The position numbers and the translations under genes were made by a program. A stretch of 64,000 bases of DNA from Auanema rhodensis (taxonomy: Eukaryota > Nematoda > Chromadorea > Rhabditida > Rhabditidae). The notes beneath the pieces are model-generated. The model did no database searches. It saw nothing but the letters and a program-made list of their open reading frames with translations, and was not told the origin of the DNA. The stretch is taken from NCBI GenBank assembly GCA_964057225.1, contig OZ059896.1:20208501-20272500 (forward strand). The letters are read 5' to 3'. Shown one piece after another: positions 10,180-24,570 of this stretch. Each line of letters begins with the position of its first letter. The first letter of the stretch is position 1.

Positions 10180-13100
10180 TGAGTTTCCATGTACACTCAA
10201 CATTGCTTCCAAAAACATTTTGACAAAAATTTTTTCGAAAAATTTCGAAATAATTTAGCAAAAAGTAGATGTTTTTAAATTCCTTTATTCAAGGCAAAGA
10301 CGATGGACAATGTTATTCAACGAAAAAATTAATTCTTCAGGGTGAAAATCGAGGATATAAGTGTGAACTTATATCAGTTGATATCTCGGTGCATTTTTAA
10401 GCTAGCGCAAATCTGATAACACAGATCGACGCAGCTTAAAAATCCGCATCGAATGCACTATACTACATTGAAAAACGCTTAATACAAAAATTAGTTATGA
10501 TCGTTTGAAAAATGATGCATTAGTGTATGTTGAGTTTCCATGTACACTCAACATTGCTTCCAAAAACATTTTGACAAAAATTTTTTCGAAAAATTTCGAA
10601 ATAATTTAGCAAAAAGTAGATGTTTTTAAATTCCTTTATTCAAGGCAAAGACGATGGACAATGTTATTCAACGAAAAAATTAATTCTTCAGGGTGAAAAT
10701 CGAGGATATAAGTGTGAACTTATATCAGTTGATATCTCGGTGCATTTTTAAGCTAGCGCAAATCTGATAACACAGATCGACGCAGCTTAAAAATCCGCAT
10801 CGAATGCACTATACTACATTGAAAAACGCTTAATACAAAAATTAGTTATGATCGTTTGAAAAATGATGCATTAGTGTATGTTGAGTTTCCATGTACACTC
10901 AACATTGCTTCCAAAAACATTTTGACAAAAATTTTTTCGAAAAATTTCAAAATAATTTAGCAAAAAGTAGATGTTTTTAGATTCCATTTTTCAAGGCAAA
11001 GACGATGGACAGTGTTATTCAACGAAAAAATTAATTCTTCAGGGTGAAAATCGAGGATATAAGTGTGAACTAATATCAGTTGATATCTCGGTGCATTTGT
11101 AAGCTAGCGCAAATCTGATAACACAGATCGAAGCAGCTTAAAAATCCGCATCGAATGCACTATACTACATTGAGAAACGCTTAATACAAAAATTAGTTAT
11201 GATCGTTTGAAAAATGATGCATTAGTGTATGTTGAGTTTCCATGTACACTCAACATTGCTTCCAAAAACATTTTGACAAAAATTTTTTCGAAAAATTTCG
11301 AAATAATTTAGCAAAAAGTAGATGTTTTTAAATTCCTTTATTCAAGGCAAAGACGATGGACAATGTTATTCAACGAAAAAATTAATTCTTCAGGGTGAAA
11401 ATCGAGGATATAAGTGTGAACTTATATCAGTTGATATCTCGGTGCATTTTTAAGCTAGCGCAAATCTGATAACACAGATCGACGCAGCTTAAAAATCCGC
11501 ATCGAATGCACTATACTACATTGAAAAACGCTTAATACAAAAATTAGTTATGATCGTTTGAAAAATGATGCATTAGTGTATGTTGAGTTTCCATGTACAC
11601 TCAACATTGCTTCCAAAAACATTTTGACAAAAATTTTTTCGAAAAATTTCAAAATAATTTAGCAAAAAGTAGATGTTTTTAGATTCCATTTTTCAAGGCA
11701 AAGACGATGGACAATGTTATTCAACGAAAAAATTAATTCTTCAGGGTGAAAATCGAGGATATAAGTGTGAACTTATATCAGTTGATATCTCGGTGCATTT
11801 TTAAGCTAGCGCAAATCTGATAACACAGATCGACGCAGCTTAAAAATCCGCATTGAATGCACTATACTACATTGAGAAACGCTTAATACAAAAATTAGTT
11901 ATGATCGTTTGAAAAATGATGCATTAGTGTATGTTGAGTTTCCATGTACACTCAACATTGCTTCCAAAAACATTTTGACAAAAATTTTTTCGAAAAATTT
12001 CAAAATAATTTAGCAAAAAGTAGATGTTTTTAGATTCCTTTATTCAAGGCAAAGACGATGGACAATGTTATTCAACGAAAAAATTAATTCTTTAGGGTGA
12101 AAATCGAGGATATAAGTGTGAACTTATATCAGTTGATATCTTGGTGCATTTTTAAGCTAGCGCAAATCTGATAACACAGATCGACGCAGCTTAAAAATCC
12201 GCATCGAATGCACTATACTACATTGAAAAACGCTTAATACAAAAATTAGTTATGATCGTTTGAAAAATGATGCATTAGTGTATGTTGAGTTTCCATGTAC
12301 ACTCAACATTGCTTCCAAAAACATTTTGACAAAAATTTTTTCGAAAAATTTCAAAATAATTTAGCAAAAAGTAGATGTTTTTAGATTCCATTTTTCAAGG
12401 CAAAGACGATGGACAGTGTTATTCAACGAAAAAATTGATTCTTCAGGGTGAAAATCGAGGATATAAGTGTGAACTTATATCAGTTGATATCTTGGTGCAT
12501 TTTTAAGCTAGCGCAAATCTGATAACACAGATCGACGCAGCTTAAAAATCCGCATCGAATGCACTATACTACATTGAAAAACGCTTAATACAAAAATTAG
12601 TTATGATCGTTTGAAAAATGATGCATTAGTGTATGTTGAGTTTCCATGTACACTCAACATTGCTTCCAAAAACATTTTGACAAAAATTTTTTCGAAAAAT
12701 TTCAAAATAATTTAGCAAAAAGTAGATGTTTTTAGATTCCATTTTTCAAGGCAAAGACGATGGACAGTGTTATTCAACGAAAAAATTAATTCTTCAGGGT
12801 GAAAATCGAGGATATAAGTGTGAACTTATATCAGTTGATATCTCGGTGCATTTTTAAGCTAGCGCAAATCTGATAACAAAGATCGACGCAGCTTAAAAAT
12901 CCGCATCGAATGCACTATACTACATTGAGAAACGCTTAATACAAAAATTAGTTATGATCGTTTGAAAAATGATGCATTAGTGTATGTTGAGTTTCCATGT
13001 ACACTCAACATTGCTTCCAAAAACATTTTGACAAAAATTTTTTCGAAAAATTTCGAAATAATTTAGCAAAAAGTAGATGTTTTTAAATTCCTTTATTCAA

Positions 13101-16100
13101 GGCAAAGACGATGGACAATGTTATTCAACGAAAAAATTAATTCTTCAGGGTGAAAATCGAGGATATAAGTGTGAACTTATATCAGTTGATATCTCGGTGC
13201 ATTTTTAAGCTAGCGCAAATCTGATAACACAGATCGACGCAGCTTAAAAATCCGCATCGAATGCACTATACTACATTGAAAAACGCTTAATACAAAAATT
13301 AGTTATGATCGTTTGAAAAATGATGCATTAGTGTATGTTGAGTTTCCATGTACACTCAACATTGCTTCCAAAAACATTTTGACAAAAATTTTTTCGAAAA
13401 ATTTCAAAATAATTTAGCAAAAAGTAGATGTTTTTAGATTCCATTTTTCAAGGCAAAGACGATGGACAATGTTATTCAACGAAAAAATTAATTCTTCAGG
13501 GTGAAAATCGAGGATATAAGTGTGAACTTATATCAGTTGATATCTCGGTGCATTTTTAAGCTAGCGCAAATCTGATAACACAGATCGACGCAGCTTAAAA
13601 ATCCGCATCGAATGCACTATACTACATTGAAAAACGCTTAATACAAAAATTAGTTATGATCGTTTGAAAAATGATGCATTAGTGTATGTTGAGTTTCCAT
13701 GTACACTCAACATTGCTTCCAAAAACATTTTGACAAAAATTTTTTCGAAAAATTTCAAAATAATTTAGCAAAAAGTAGATGTTTTTAGATTCCATTTTTC
13801 AAGGCAAAGACGATGGACAGTGTTATTCAACGAAAAAATTAATTCTTCAGGGTGAAAATCGAGGATATAAGTGTGAACTTATATCAGTTGATATCTCGGT
13901 GCATTTTTAAGCTAGCGCAAATCTGATAACAAAGATCGACGCAGCTTAAAAATCCGCATCGAATGCACTATACTACATTGAGAAACGCTTAATACAAAAA
14001 TTAGTTATGATCGTTTGAAAAATGATGCATTAGTGTATGTTGAGTTTCCATGTACACTCAACATTGCTTCCAAAAACATTTTGACAAAAATTTTTTCGAA
14101 AAATTTCGAAATAATTTAGCAAAAAGTAGATGTTTTTAAATTCCTTTATTCAAGGCAAAGACGATGGACAATGTTATTCAACGAAAAAATTAATTCTTCA
14201 GGGTGAAAATCGAGGATATAAGTGTGAACTTATATCAGTTGATATCTCGGTGCATTTTTAAGCTAGCGCAAATCTGATAACACAGATCGACGCAGCTTAA
14301 AAATCCGCATCGAATGCACTATACTACATTGAAAAACGCTTAATACAAAAATTAGTTATGATCGTTTGAAAAATGATGCATTAGTGTATGTTGAGTTTCC
14401 ATGTACACTCAACATTGCTTCCAAAAACATTTTGACAAAAATTTTTTCGAAAAATTTCGAAATAATTTAGCAAAAAGTAGATGTTTTTAGATTCCATTTT
14501 TCAAGGCAAAGACGATGGACAATGTTATTCAACGAAAAAATTAATTCTTCAGGGTGAAAATCGAGGATATAAGTGTGAACTTATATCAGTTGATATCTCG
14601 GTGCATTTTTAAGCTAGCGCAAATCTGATAACACAGATCGACGCAGCTTAAAAATCCGCATTGAATGCACTATACTACATTGAGAAACGCTTAATACAAA
14701 AATTAGTTATGATCGTTTGAAAAATGATGCATTAGTGTATGTTGAGTTTCCATGTACACTCAACATTGCTTCCAAAAACATTTTGACAAAAATTTTTTCG
14801 AAAAATTTCAAAATAATTTAGCAAAAAGTAGATGTTTTTAGATTCCTTTATTCAAGGCAAAGACGATGGACAATGTTATTCAACGAAAAAATTAATTCTT
14901 TAGGGTGAAAATCGAGGATATAAGTGTGAACTTATATCAGTTGATATCTTGGTGCATTTTTAAGCTAGCGCAAATCTGATAACACAGATCGACGCAGCTT
15001 AAAAATCCGCATCGAATGCACTATACTTCATTGAAAAACGCTTAATACAAAAATTAGTTATGATCGTTTGAAAAATGATGCATTAGTGTATGTTGAGTTT
15101 CCATGTACACTCAACATTGCTTCCAAAAACATTTTGACAAAAATTTTTTCGAAAAATTTCAAAATAATTTAGCAAAAAGTAGATGTTTTTAGATTCCATT
15201 TTTCAAGGCAAAGACGATGGACAGTGTTATTCAACGAAAAAATTGATTCTTCAGGGTGAAAATCGAGGATATAAGTGTGAACTTATATCAGTTGATATCT
15301 TGGTGCATTTTTAAGCTAGCGCAAATCTGATAACACAGATCGACGCAGCTTAAAAATCCGCATCGAATGCACTATACTACATTGAAAAACGCTTAATACA
15401 AAAATTAGTTATGATCGTTTGAAAAATGATGCATTAGTGTATGTTGAGTTTCCATGTACACTCAACATTGCTTCCAAAAACATTTTGACAAAAATTTTTT
15501 CGAAAAATTTCAAAATAATTTAGCAAAAAGTAGATGTTTTTAGATTCCATTTTTCAAGGCAAAGACGATGGACAGTGTTATTCAACGAAAAAATTAATTC
15601 TTCAGGGTGAAAATCGAGGATATAAGTGTGAACTTATATCAGTTGATATCTCGGTGCATTTTTAAGCTAGCGCAAATCTGATAACAAAGATCGACGCAGC
15701 TTAAAAATCCGCATCGAATGCACTATACTACATTGAGAAACGCTTAATACAAAAATTAGTTATGATCGTTTGAAAAATGATGCATTAGTGTATGTTGAGT
15801 TTCCATGTACACTCAACATTGCTTCCAAAAACATTTTGACAAAAATTTTTTCGAAAAATTTCAAAATAATTTAGCAAAAAGTAGATGTTTTTAGATTCCA
15901 TTTTTCAAGGCAAAGACGATGGACAGTGTTATTCAACGAAAAAATTAATTCTTCAGGGTGAAAATCGAGGATATAAGTGTGAACTTATATCAGTTGATAT
16001 CTCGGTGCATTTGTAAGCTAGCGCAAATCTGATAACACAGATCGACGCAGCTTAAAAATCCGCATCGAATGCACTATACTACATTGAAAAACGCTTAATA

Positions 16101-19100
16101 CAAAAATTAGTTATGATCGTTTGAAAAATGATGCATTAGTGTATGTTGAGTTTCCATGTACACTCAACATTGCTTCCAAAAACATTTTGACAAAAATTTT
16201 TTCGAAAAATTTCGAAATAATTTAGCAAAAAGTAGATGTTTTTAGATTCCATTTTTCAAGGCAAAGACGATGGACAGTGTTATTCAACGAAAAAATTAAT
16301 TCTTCAGGGTGAAAATCGAGGATATAAGTGTGAACTTATATCAGTTGATATCTCGGTGCATTTTTAAGCTAGCGCAAATCTGATAACACAGATCGACGCA
16401 GCTTAAAAATCCGCATCGAATGCACTATACTACATTGAAAAACGCTTAATACAAAAATTAGTTATGATCGTTTGAAAAATGATGCATTAGTGTATGTTGA
16501 GTTTCCATGTACACTCAACATTGCTTCCAAAAACATTTTGACAAAAATTTTTTCGAAAAATTTCAAAATAATTTAGCAAAAAGTAGATGTTTTTAGATTC
16601 CATTTTTCAAGGCAAAGACGATGGACAGTGTTATTCAACGAAAAAATTAATTCTTCAGGGTGAAAATCGAGGATATAAGTGTGAACTTATATCAGTTGAT
16701 ATCTCGGTGCATTTGTAAGCTAGCGCAAATCTGATAACACAGATCGAAGCAGCTTAAAAATCCGCATCGAATGCACTATACTACATTGAGAAACGCTTAA
16801 TACAAAAATTAGTTATGATCGTTTGAAAAATGATGCATTAGTGTATGTTGAGTTTCCATGTACACTCAACATTGCTTCCAAAAACATTTTGACAAAAATT
16901 TTTTCGAAAAATTTCGAAATAATTTAGCAAAAAGTAGATGTTTTTAAATTCCTTTATTCAAGGCAAAGACGATGGACAATGTTATTCAACGAAAAAATTA
17001 ATTCTTCAGGGTGAAAATCGAGGATATAAGTGTGAACTTATATCAGTTGATATCTCGGTGCATTTTTAAGCTAGCGCAAATCTGATAACACAGATCGACG
17101 CAGCTTAAAAATCCGCATCGAATGCACTATACTACATTGAAAAACGCTTAATACAAAAATTAGTTATGATCGTTTGAAAAATGATGCATTAGTGTATGTT
17201 GAGTTTCCATGTACACTCAACATTGCTTCCAAAAACATTTTGACAAAAATTTTTTCGAAAAATTTCAAAATAATTTAGCAAAAAGTAGATGTTTTTAGAT
17301 TCCATTTTTCAAGGCAAAGACGATGGACAATGTTATTCAACGAAAAAATTAATTCTTCAGGGTGAAAATCGAGGATATAAGTGTGAACTTATATCAGTTG
17401 ATATCTCGGTGCATTTTTAAGCTAGCGCAAATCTGATAACACAGATCGACGCAGCTTAAAAATCCGCATTGAATGCACTATACTACATTGAGAAACGCTT
17501 AATACAAAAATTAGTTATGATCGTTTGAAAAATGATGCATTAGTGTATGTTGAGTTTCCATGTACACTCAACATTGCTTCCAAAAACATTTTGACAAAAA
17601 TTTTTTCGAAAAATTTCAAAATAATTTAGCAAAAAGTAGATGTTTTTAGATTCCTTTATTCAAGGCAAAGACAATGGACAATGTTATTCAACGAAAAAAT
17701 TAATTCTTTAGGGTGAAAATCGAGGATATAAGTGTGAACTTATATCAGTTGATATCTTGGTGCATTTTTAAGCTAGCGCAAATCTGATAACACAGATCGA
17801 CGCAGCTTAAAAATCCGCATCGAATGCACTATACTACATTGAAAAACGCTTAATACAAAAATTAGTTATGATCGTTCGAAAAATGATGCATTAGTGTATG
17901 TTGAGTTTCCATGTACACTCAACATTGCTTCCAAAAACATTTTGACAAAAATTTTTTCGAAAAATTTCAAAATAATTTAGCAAAAAGTAGATGTTTTTAG
18001 ATTCCATTTTTCAAGGCAAAGACGATGGACAGTGTTATTCAACGAAAAAATTAATTCTTCAGGGTGAAAATCGAGGATATAAGTGTGAACTTATATCAGT
18101 TGATATCTTGGTGCATTTTTAAGCTAGCGCAAATCTGATAACACAGATCGACGCAGCTTAAAAATCCGCATCGAATGCACTATACTACATTGAAAAACGC
18201 TTAATACAAAAATTAGTTATGATCGTTTGAAAAATGATGCATTAGTGTATGTTGAGTTTCCATGTACACTCAACATTGCTTCCAAAAACATTTTGACAAA
18301 AATTTTTTCGAAAAATTTCAAAATAATTTAGCAAAAAGTAGATGTTTTTAGATTCCATTTTTCAAGGCAAAGACGATGGACAATGTTATTCAACGAAAAA
18401 ATTAATTCTTCAGGGTGAAAATCGAGGATATAAGTGTGAACTTATATCAGTTGATATCTCGGTGCATTTTTAAGCTAGCGCAAATCTGATAACACAGATC
18501 GACGCAGCTTAAAAATCCGCATTGAATGCACTATACTACATTGAGAAACGCTTAATACAAAAATTAGTTATGATCGTTTGAAAAATGATGCATTAGTGTA
18601 TGTTGAGTTTCCATGTACACTCAACATTGCTTCCAAAAACATTTTGACAAAAATTTTTTCGAAAAATTTCAAAATAATTTAGCAAAAAGTAGATGTTTTT
18701 AGATTCCTTTATTCAAGGCAAAGACGATGGACAATGTTATTCAACGAAAAAATTAATTCTTTAGGGTGAAAATCGAGGATATAAGTGTGAACTTATATCA
18801 GTTGATATCTTGGTGCATTTTTAAGCTAGCGCAAATCTGATAACACAGATCGACGCAGCTTAAAAATCCGCATCGAATGCACTATACTACATTGAAAAAC
18901 GCTTAATACAAAAATTAGTTATGATCGTTTGAAAAATGATGCATTAGTGTATGTTGAGTTTCCATGTACACTCAACATTGCTTCCAAAAACATTTTGACA
19001 AAAATTTTTTCGAAAAATTTCAAAATAATTTAGCAAAAAGTAGATGTTTTTAGATTCCATTTTTCAAGGCAAAGACGATGGACAGTGTTATTCAACGAAA

Positions 19101-19656
19101 AAATTAATTCTTCAGGGTGAAAATCGAGGATATAAGTGTGAACTTATATCAGTTGATATCTTGGTGCATTTTTAAGCTAGCGCAAATCTGATAACACAGA
19201 TCGACGCAGCTTAAAAATCCGCATCGAATGCACTATACTACATTGAAAAACGCTTAATACAAAAATTAGTTATGATCGTTTGAAAAATGATGCATTAGTG
19301 TATGTTGAGTTTCCATGTACACTCAACATTGCTTCCAAAAACATTTTGACAAAAATTTTTTCGAAAAATTTCAAAATAATTTAGCAAAAAGTAGATGTTT
19401 TTAGATTCCATTTTTCAAGGCAAAGACGATGGACAGTGTTATTCAACGAAAAAATTAATTCTTCAGGGTGAAAATCGAGGATATAAGTGTGAACTTATAT
19501 CAGTTGATATCTCGGTGCATTTTTAAGCTAGCGCAAATCTGATAACAAAGATCGACGCAGCTTAAAAATCCGCATCGAATGCACTATACTACATTGAGAA
19601 ACGCTTAATACAAAAATTAGTTATGATCGTTTGAAAAATGATGCATTAGTGTATGT
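10180..19656. repeat. Scrambled A/B/D/T/S/R domain, 27 monomers
   Basis: The order is B B A B D T S R B N R B D T S R A* Q A B D T S D T S R. The sub-strings A-B, D-T and T-S-R are kept while their larger arrangement varies, as expected from repeated unequal exchange. G152 marks S monomers to 15094 and is lost in those from 17902 on. Monomers at 14392 and 16147 have G68 but not A99, so they switch class between those two sites. The monomer at 15796 is the A* chimera. Confidence 0.72.
15796..16146. repeat. Chimeric class A monomer (G218 without A251)
   Basis: It has G at 16013 (monomer 218) like class A, but C at 16046 (251) and A at 16088 (293) like the N and B classes. All 17 other G218 monomers have A251 and G293. 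The switch therefore lies within the 33 bp between 218 and 251, inside the long hairpin. Recombination or short-tract conversion explains it best; a back mutation at 251 would not explain the 293 base. Confidence 0.75.
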
Positions 19657-21352
19657 TGAGTTTCCATGTACTCTCAACATTGCTTCCAAAAACATTTTGA
19701 CAAAAATTTTTTCGAAAAATTTCAAAATAATTTAGCAAAAAGTAGATGTTTTTAGATTCCATTTTTCAAGGCAAAGACGATGGACAGTGTTATTCAACGA
19801 AAAAATTAATTCTTCAGGGTGAAAATCGAGGATATAAGTGTGAACTTATATCAGTTGATATCTCGGTGCATTTGTAAGCTAGCGCAAATCTGATAACACA
19901 GATCGAAGCAGCTTAAAAATCCGCATCGAATGCACTATACTACATTGAGAAACGCTTAATACAAAAATTAGTTATGATCGTTTGAAAAATGATGCATTAG
20001 TGTATGTTGAGTTTCCATGTACACTCAACATTGCTTCCAAAAACATTTTGACAAAAATTTTTTCGAAAAATTTCGAAATAATTTAGCAAAAAGTAGATGT
20101 TTTTAAATTCCTTTATTCAAGGCAAAGACGATGGACAATGTTATTCAACGAAAAAATTAATTCTTCAGGGTGAAAATCAAGGATATAAGTGTGAACTTAT
20201 ATCAGTTGATATCTCGGTGCATTTTTAAGCTAGCGCAAATCTGATAACACAGATCGACGCAGCTTAAAAATCCGCATCGAATGCACTATACTACATTGAA
20301 AAACGCTTAATACAAAAATTAGTTATGATCGTTTGAAAAATGATGCATTAGTGTATGTTGAGTTTCCATGTACACTCAACATTGCTTCCAAAAACATTTT
20401 GACAAAAATTTTTTCGAAAAATTTCGAAATAATTTAGCAAAAAGTAGATGTTTTTAGATTCCTTTATTCAAGGCAAAGACGATGGACAATGTTATTCAAC
20501 GAAAAAATTAATTCTTTAGGGTGAAAATCGAGGATATAATTGTGAACTTATATCAGTTGATATCTTGGTGCATTTTTAAGCTAGCGCAAATCTGATAACA
20601 CAGATCGACGCAGCTTAAAAATCCGCATCGAATGCACTATACTACATTGAAAAACGCTTAATACAAAAATTAGTTATGATCGTTTGAAAAATGATGCATT
20701 AGTGTATGTTGAGTTTCCATGTACACTCAACATTGCTTCCAAAAACATTTTGACGAAAATTTTTTCGAAAAATTTAAAAATAATTTAGCAAAAAGTAGAT
20801 GTTTTTAGATTCCATTTTTCAAGGCAAAGACGATGGACAGTGTTATTCAACGAAAAAATTAATTCTTCAGGGTGAAAATCGAGGATATAAGTGTGAACTT
20901 ATATCAGTTGATATCTCGGTGCATTTTTAAGCTAGCGCAAATCTGATAACACAGATCGACGCAGCTTAAAAATCCGCATTGAATGCACTATACTACATTG
21001 AGAAACGCTTAATACAAAAATTAGTTATGATCGTTTGAAAAATGATGCATTAGTGTATGTTGAGTTTCCATGTACACTCAACATTGCTTCCAAAAACATT
21101 TTGACAAAAATTTTTTCGAAAAATTTCGAAATAATTTAGCAAAAAGTAGATGTTTTTAGATTCCTTTATTCAAGGCAAAGACGATGGACAATGTTATTCA
21201 ACGAAAAAATTAATTCTTTAGGGTGAAAATCGAGGATATAAGTGTGAACTTATATCAGTTGATATCTTGGTGCATTTTTAAGCTAGCGCAAATCTGATAA
21301 CACAGATCGACGCAGCTTAAAAATCCGCATCGAATGCACTATACTACATTGA

Positions 21353-21427
21353 GAAACGCTTAATACAAAAATTAGTTATGATCGTTTGAAAAATGATGCA
21401 TTAGTGTATGTTGAGTTTCCATGTACT
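21353..21427. repeat. Putative gene-conversion patch across a monomer junction
   Basis: The class T monomer at 21061 carries G293 (21353) instead of the A293 seen in other T monomers. The following class S monomer starts with T16 (21427), a marker otherwise restricted to class A monomers at 19657 and 22114. Both bases match the R-A junction around 19306-19700, so a minimum 75-bp tract could have been copied from there. Two independent mutations are the alternative. Confidence 0.55.
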
Positions 21428-21762
21428 CTCAACATTGCTTCCAAAAACATTTTGACAAAAATTTTTTCGAAAAATTTCAAAATAATTTAGCAAAAAGTAG
21501 ATGTTTTTAGATTCCATTTTTCAAGGCAAAGACGATGGACAGTGTTATTCAACGAAAAAATTAATTCTTCAGGGTGAAAATCGAGGATATAAGTGTGAAC
21601 TTATATCAGTTGATATCTTGGTGCATTTTTAAGCTAGCGCAAATCTGATAACACAGATCGACGCAGCTTAAAAATCCGCATCGAATGCACTATACTACAT
21701 TGAAAAACGCTTAATACAAAAATTAGTTATGATCGTTTGAAAAATGATGCATTAGTGTATGT

Positions 21763-22113
21763 TGAGTTTCCATGTACACTCAACATTGCTTCCAAAAACA
21801 TTTTGACGAAAATTTTTTCGAAAAATTTAAAAATAATTTAGCAAAAAGTAGATGTTTTTAGATTCCATTTTTCAAGGCAAAGACGATGGACAGTGTTATT
21901 CAACGAAAAAATTAATTCTTCAGGGTGAAAATCGAGGATATAAGTGTGAACTTATATCAGTTGATATCTCGGTGCATTTTTAAGCTAGCGCAAATCTGAT
22001 AACAAAGATCGACGCAGCTTAAAAATCCGCATCGAATGCACTATACTACATTGAGAAACGCTTAATACAAAAATTAGTTATGATCGTTTGAAAAATGATG
22101 CATTAGTGTATGT
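21763..22113. repeat. Hybrid D/R monomer
   Basis: The 5' part has G46 and A67, as in the D monomers at 20710 and 23167. The 3' part has A243 and C271, as in class R (for example 19306), rather than T271. The switch lies between monomer positions 67 and 243. It sits exactly where class R is expected before the class A monomer at 22114. Confidence 0.65.
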
Positions 22114-24570
22114 TGAGTTTCCATGTACTCTCAACATTGCTTCCAAAAACATTTTGACAAAAATTTTTTCGAAAAATTTCAAAATAATTTAGCAAAAAGT
22201 AGATGTTTTTAGATTCCATTTTTCAAGGCAAAGACGATGGACAGTGTTATTCAACGAAAAAATTAATTCTTCAGGGTGAAAATCGAGGATATAAGTGTGA
22301 ACTTATATCAGTTGATATCTCGGTGCATTTGTAAGCTAGCGCAAATCTGATAACACAGATCGAAGCAGCTTAAAAATCCGCATCGAATGCACTATACTAC
22401 ATTGAGAAACGCTTAATACAAAAATTAGTTATGATCGTTTGAAAAATGATGCATTAGTGTATGTTGAGTTTCCATGTACACTCAACATTGCTTCCAAAAA
22501 CATTTTGACAAAAATTTTTTCGAAAAATTTCGAAATAATTTAGCAAAAAGTAGATGTTTTTAAATTCCTTTATTCAAGGCAAAGACGATGGACAATGTTA
22601 TTCAACGAAAAAATTAATTCTTCAGGGTGAAAATCAAGGATATAAGTGTGAACTTATATCAGTTGATATCTCGGTGCATTTTTAAGCTAGCGCAAATCTG
22701 ATAACACAGATCGACGCAGCTTAAAAATCCGCATCGAATGCACTATACTACATTGAAAAACGCTTAATACAAAAATTAGTTATGATCGTTTGAAAAATGA
22801 TGCATTAGTGTATGTTGAGTTTCCATGTACACTCAACATTGCTTCCAAAAACATTTTGACAAAAATTTTTTCGAAAAATTTCGAAATAATTTAGCAAAAA
22901 GTAGATGTTTTTAGATTCCTTTATTCAAGGCAAAGACGATGGACAATGTTATTCAACGAAAAAATTAATTCTTTAGGGTGAAAATCGAGGATATAATTGT
23001 GAACTTATATCAGTTGATATCTTGGTGCATTTTTAAGCTAGCGCAAATCTGATAACACAGATCGACGCAGCTTAAAAATCCGCATCGAATGCACTATACT
23101 ACATTGAAAAACGCTTAATACAAAAATTAGTTATGATCGTTTGAAAAATGATGCATTAGTGTATGTTGAGTTTCCATGTACACTCAACATTGCTTCCAAA
23201 AACATTTTGACGAAAATTTTTTCGAAAAATTTAAAAATAATTTAGCAAAAAGTAGATGTTTTTAGATTCCATTTTTCAAGGCAAAGACGATGGACAGTGT
23301 TATTCAACGAAAAAATTAATTCTTCAGGGTGAAAATCGAGGATATAAGTGTGAACTTATATCAGTTGATATCTCGGTGCATTTTTAAGCTAGCGCAAATC
23401 TGATAACACAGATCGACGCAGCTTAAAAATCCGCATTGAATGCACTATACTACATTGAGAAACGCTTAATACAAAAATTAGTTATGATCGTTTGAAAAAT
23501 GATGCATTAGTGTATGTTGAGTTTCCATGTACACTCAACATTGCTTCCAAAAACATTTTGACAAAAATTTTTTCGAAAAATTTCGAAATAATTTAGCAAA
23601 AAGTAGATGTTTTTAGATTCCTTTATTCAAGGCAAAGACGATGGACAATGTTATTCAACGAAAAAATTAATTCTTTAGGGTGAAAATCGAGGATATAAGT
23701 GTGAACTTATATCAGTTGATATCTTGGTGCATTTTTAAGCTAGCGCAAATCTGATAACACAGATCGACGCAGCTTAAAAATCCGCATCGAATGCACTATA
23801 CTACATTGAAAAACGCTTAATACAAAAATTAGTTATGATCGTTTGAAAAATGATGCATTAGTGTATGTTGAGTTTCCATGTACACTCAACATTGCTTCCA
23901 AAAACATTTTGACGAAAATTTTTTCGAAAAATTTCAAAATAATTTAGCAAAAAGTAGATGTTTTTAGATTCCATTTTTCAAGGCAAAGACGATGGACAGT
24001 GTTATTCAACGAAAAAATTAATTCTTCAGGGTGAAAATCGAGGATATAAGTGTGAACTTATATCAGTTGATATCTCGGTGCATTTTTAAGCTAGCGCAAA
24101 TCTGATAACACAGATCGACGCAGCTTAAAAATCCGCATTGAATGCACTATACTACATTGAGAAACGCTTAATACAAAAATTAGTTATGATCGTTTGAAAA
24201 ATGATGCATTAGTGTATGTTGAGTTTCCATGTACACTCAACATTGCTTCCAAAAACATTTTGACAAAAATTTTTTCGAAAAATTTCGAAATAATTTAGCA
24301 AAAAGTAGATGTTTTTAGATTCCTTTATTCAAGGCAAAGACGATGGACAATGTTATTCAACGAAAAAATTAATTCTTTAGGGTGAAAATCGAGGATATAA
24401 GTGTGAACTTATATCAGTTGATATCTTGGTGCATTTTTAAGCTAGCGCAAATCTGATAACACAGATCGACGCAGCTTAAAAATCCGCATCGAATGCACTA
24501 TACTACATTGAAAAACGCTTAATACAAAAATTAGTTATGATCGTTTGAAAAATGATGCATTAGTGTATGT
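22114..24570. repeat. 7-monomer unit, copy 2 (A B T D T D T)
   Basis: The first four monomers repeat T16, A172, T182 and G46/A67 from the preceding 2457-bp unit in register. The last two monomers have been replaced by a D-T dimer, and the D at 23869 keeps G46 but not A67. The copy is therefore partial: homologous in order for about five monomers, divergent after 23809. Confidence 0.75.

Larger units (their letters stand above)
19657..22113. repeat. 7-monomer unit, copy 1 (A B T D T S R)
   Basis: Rare markers define this 2457-bp unit: T16 in the first monomer, A172 in the second (class B), T182 in the third, and G46 with A67 in the fourth. The same markers recur in the same order 2457 bp later. 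The fifth to seventh monomers look secondarily altered (see the patch at 21353-21427 and the hybrid at 21763). Confidence 0.8.
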
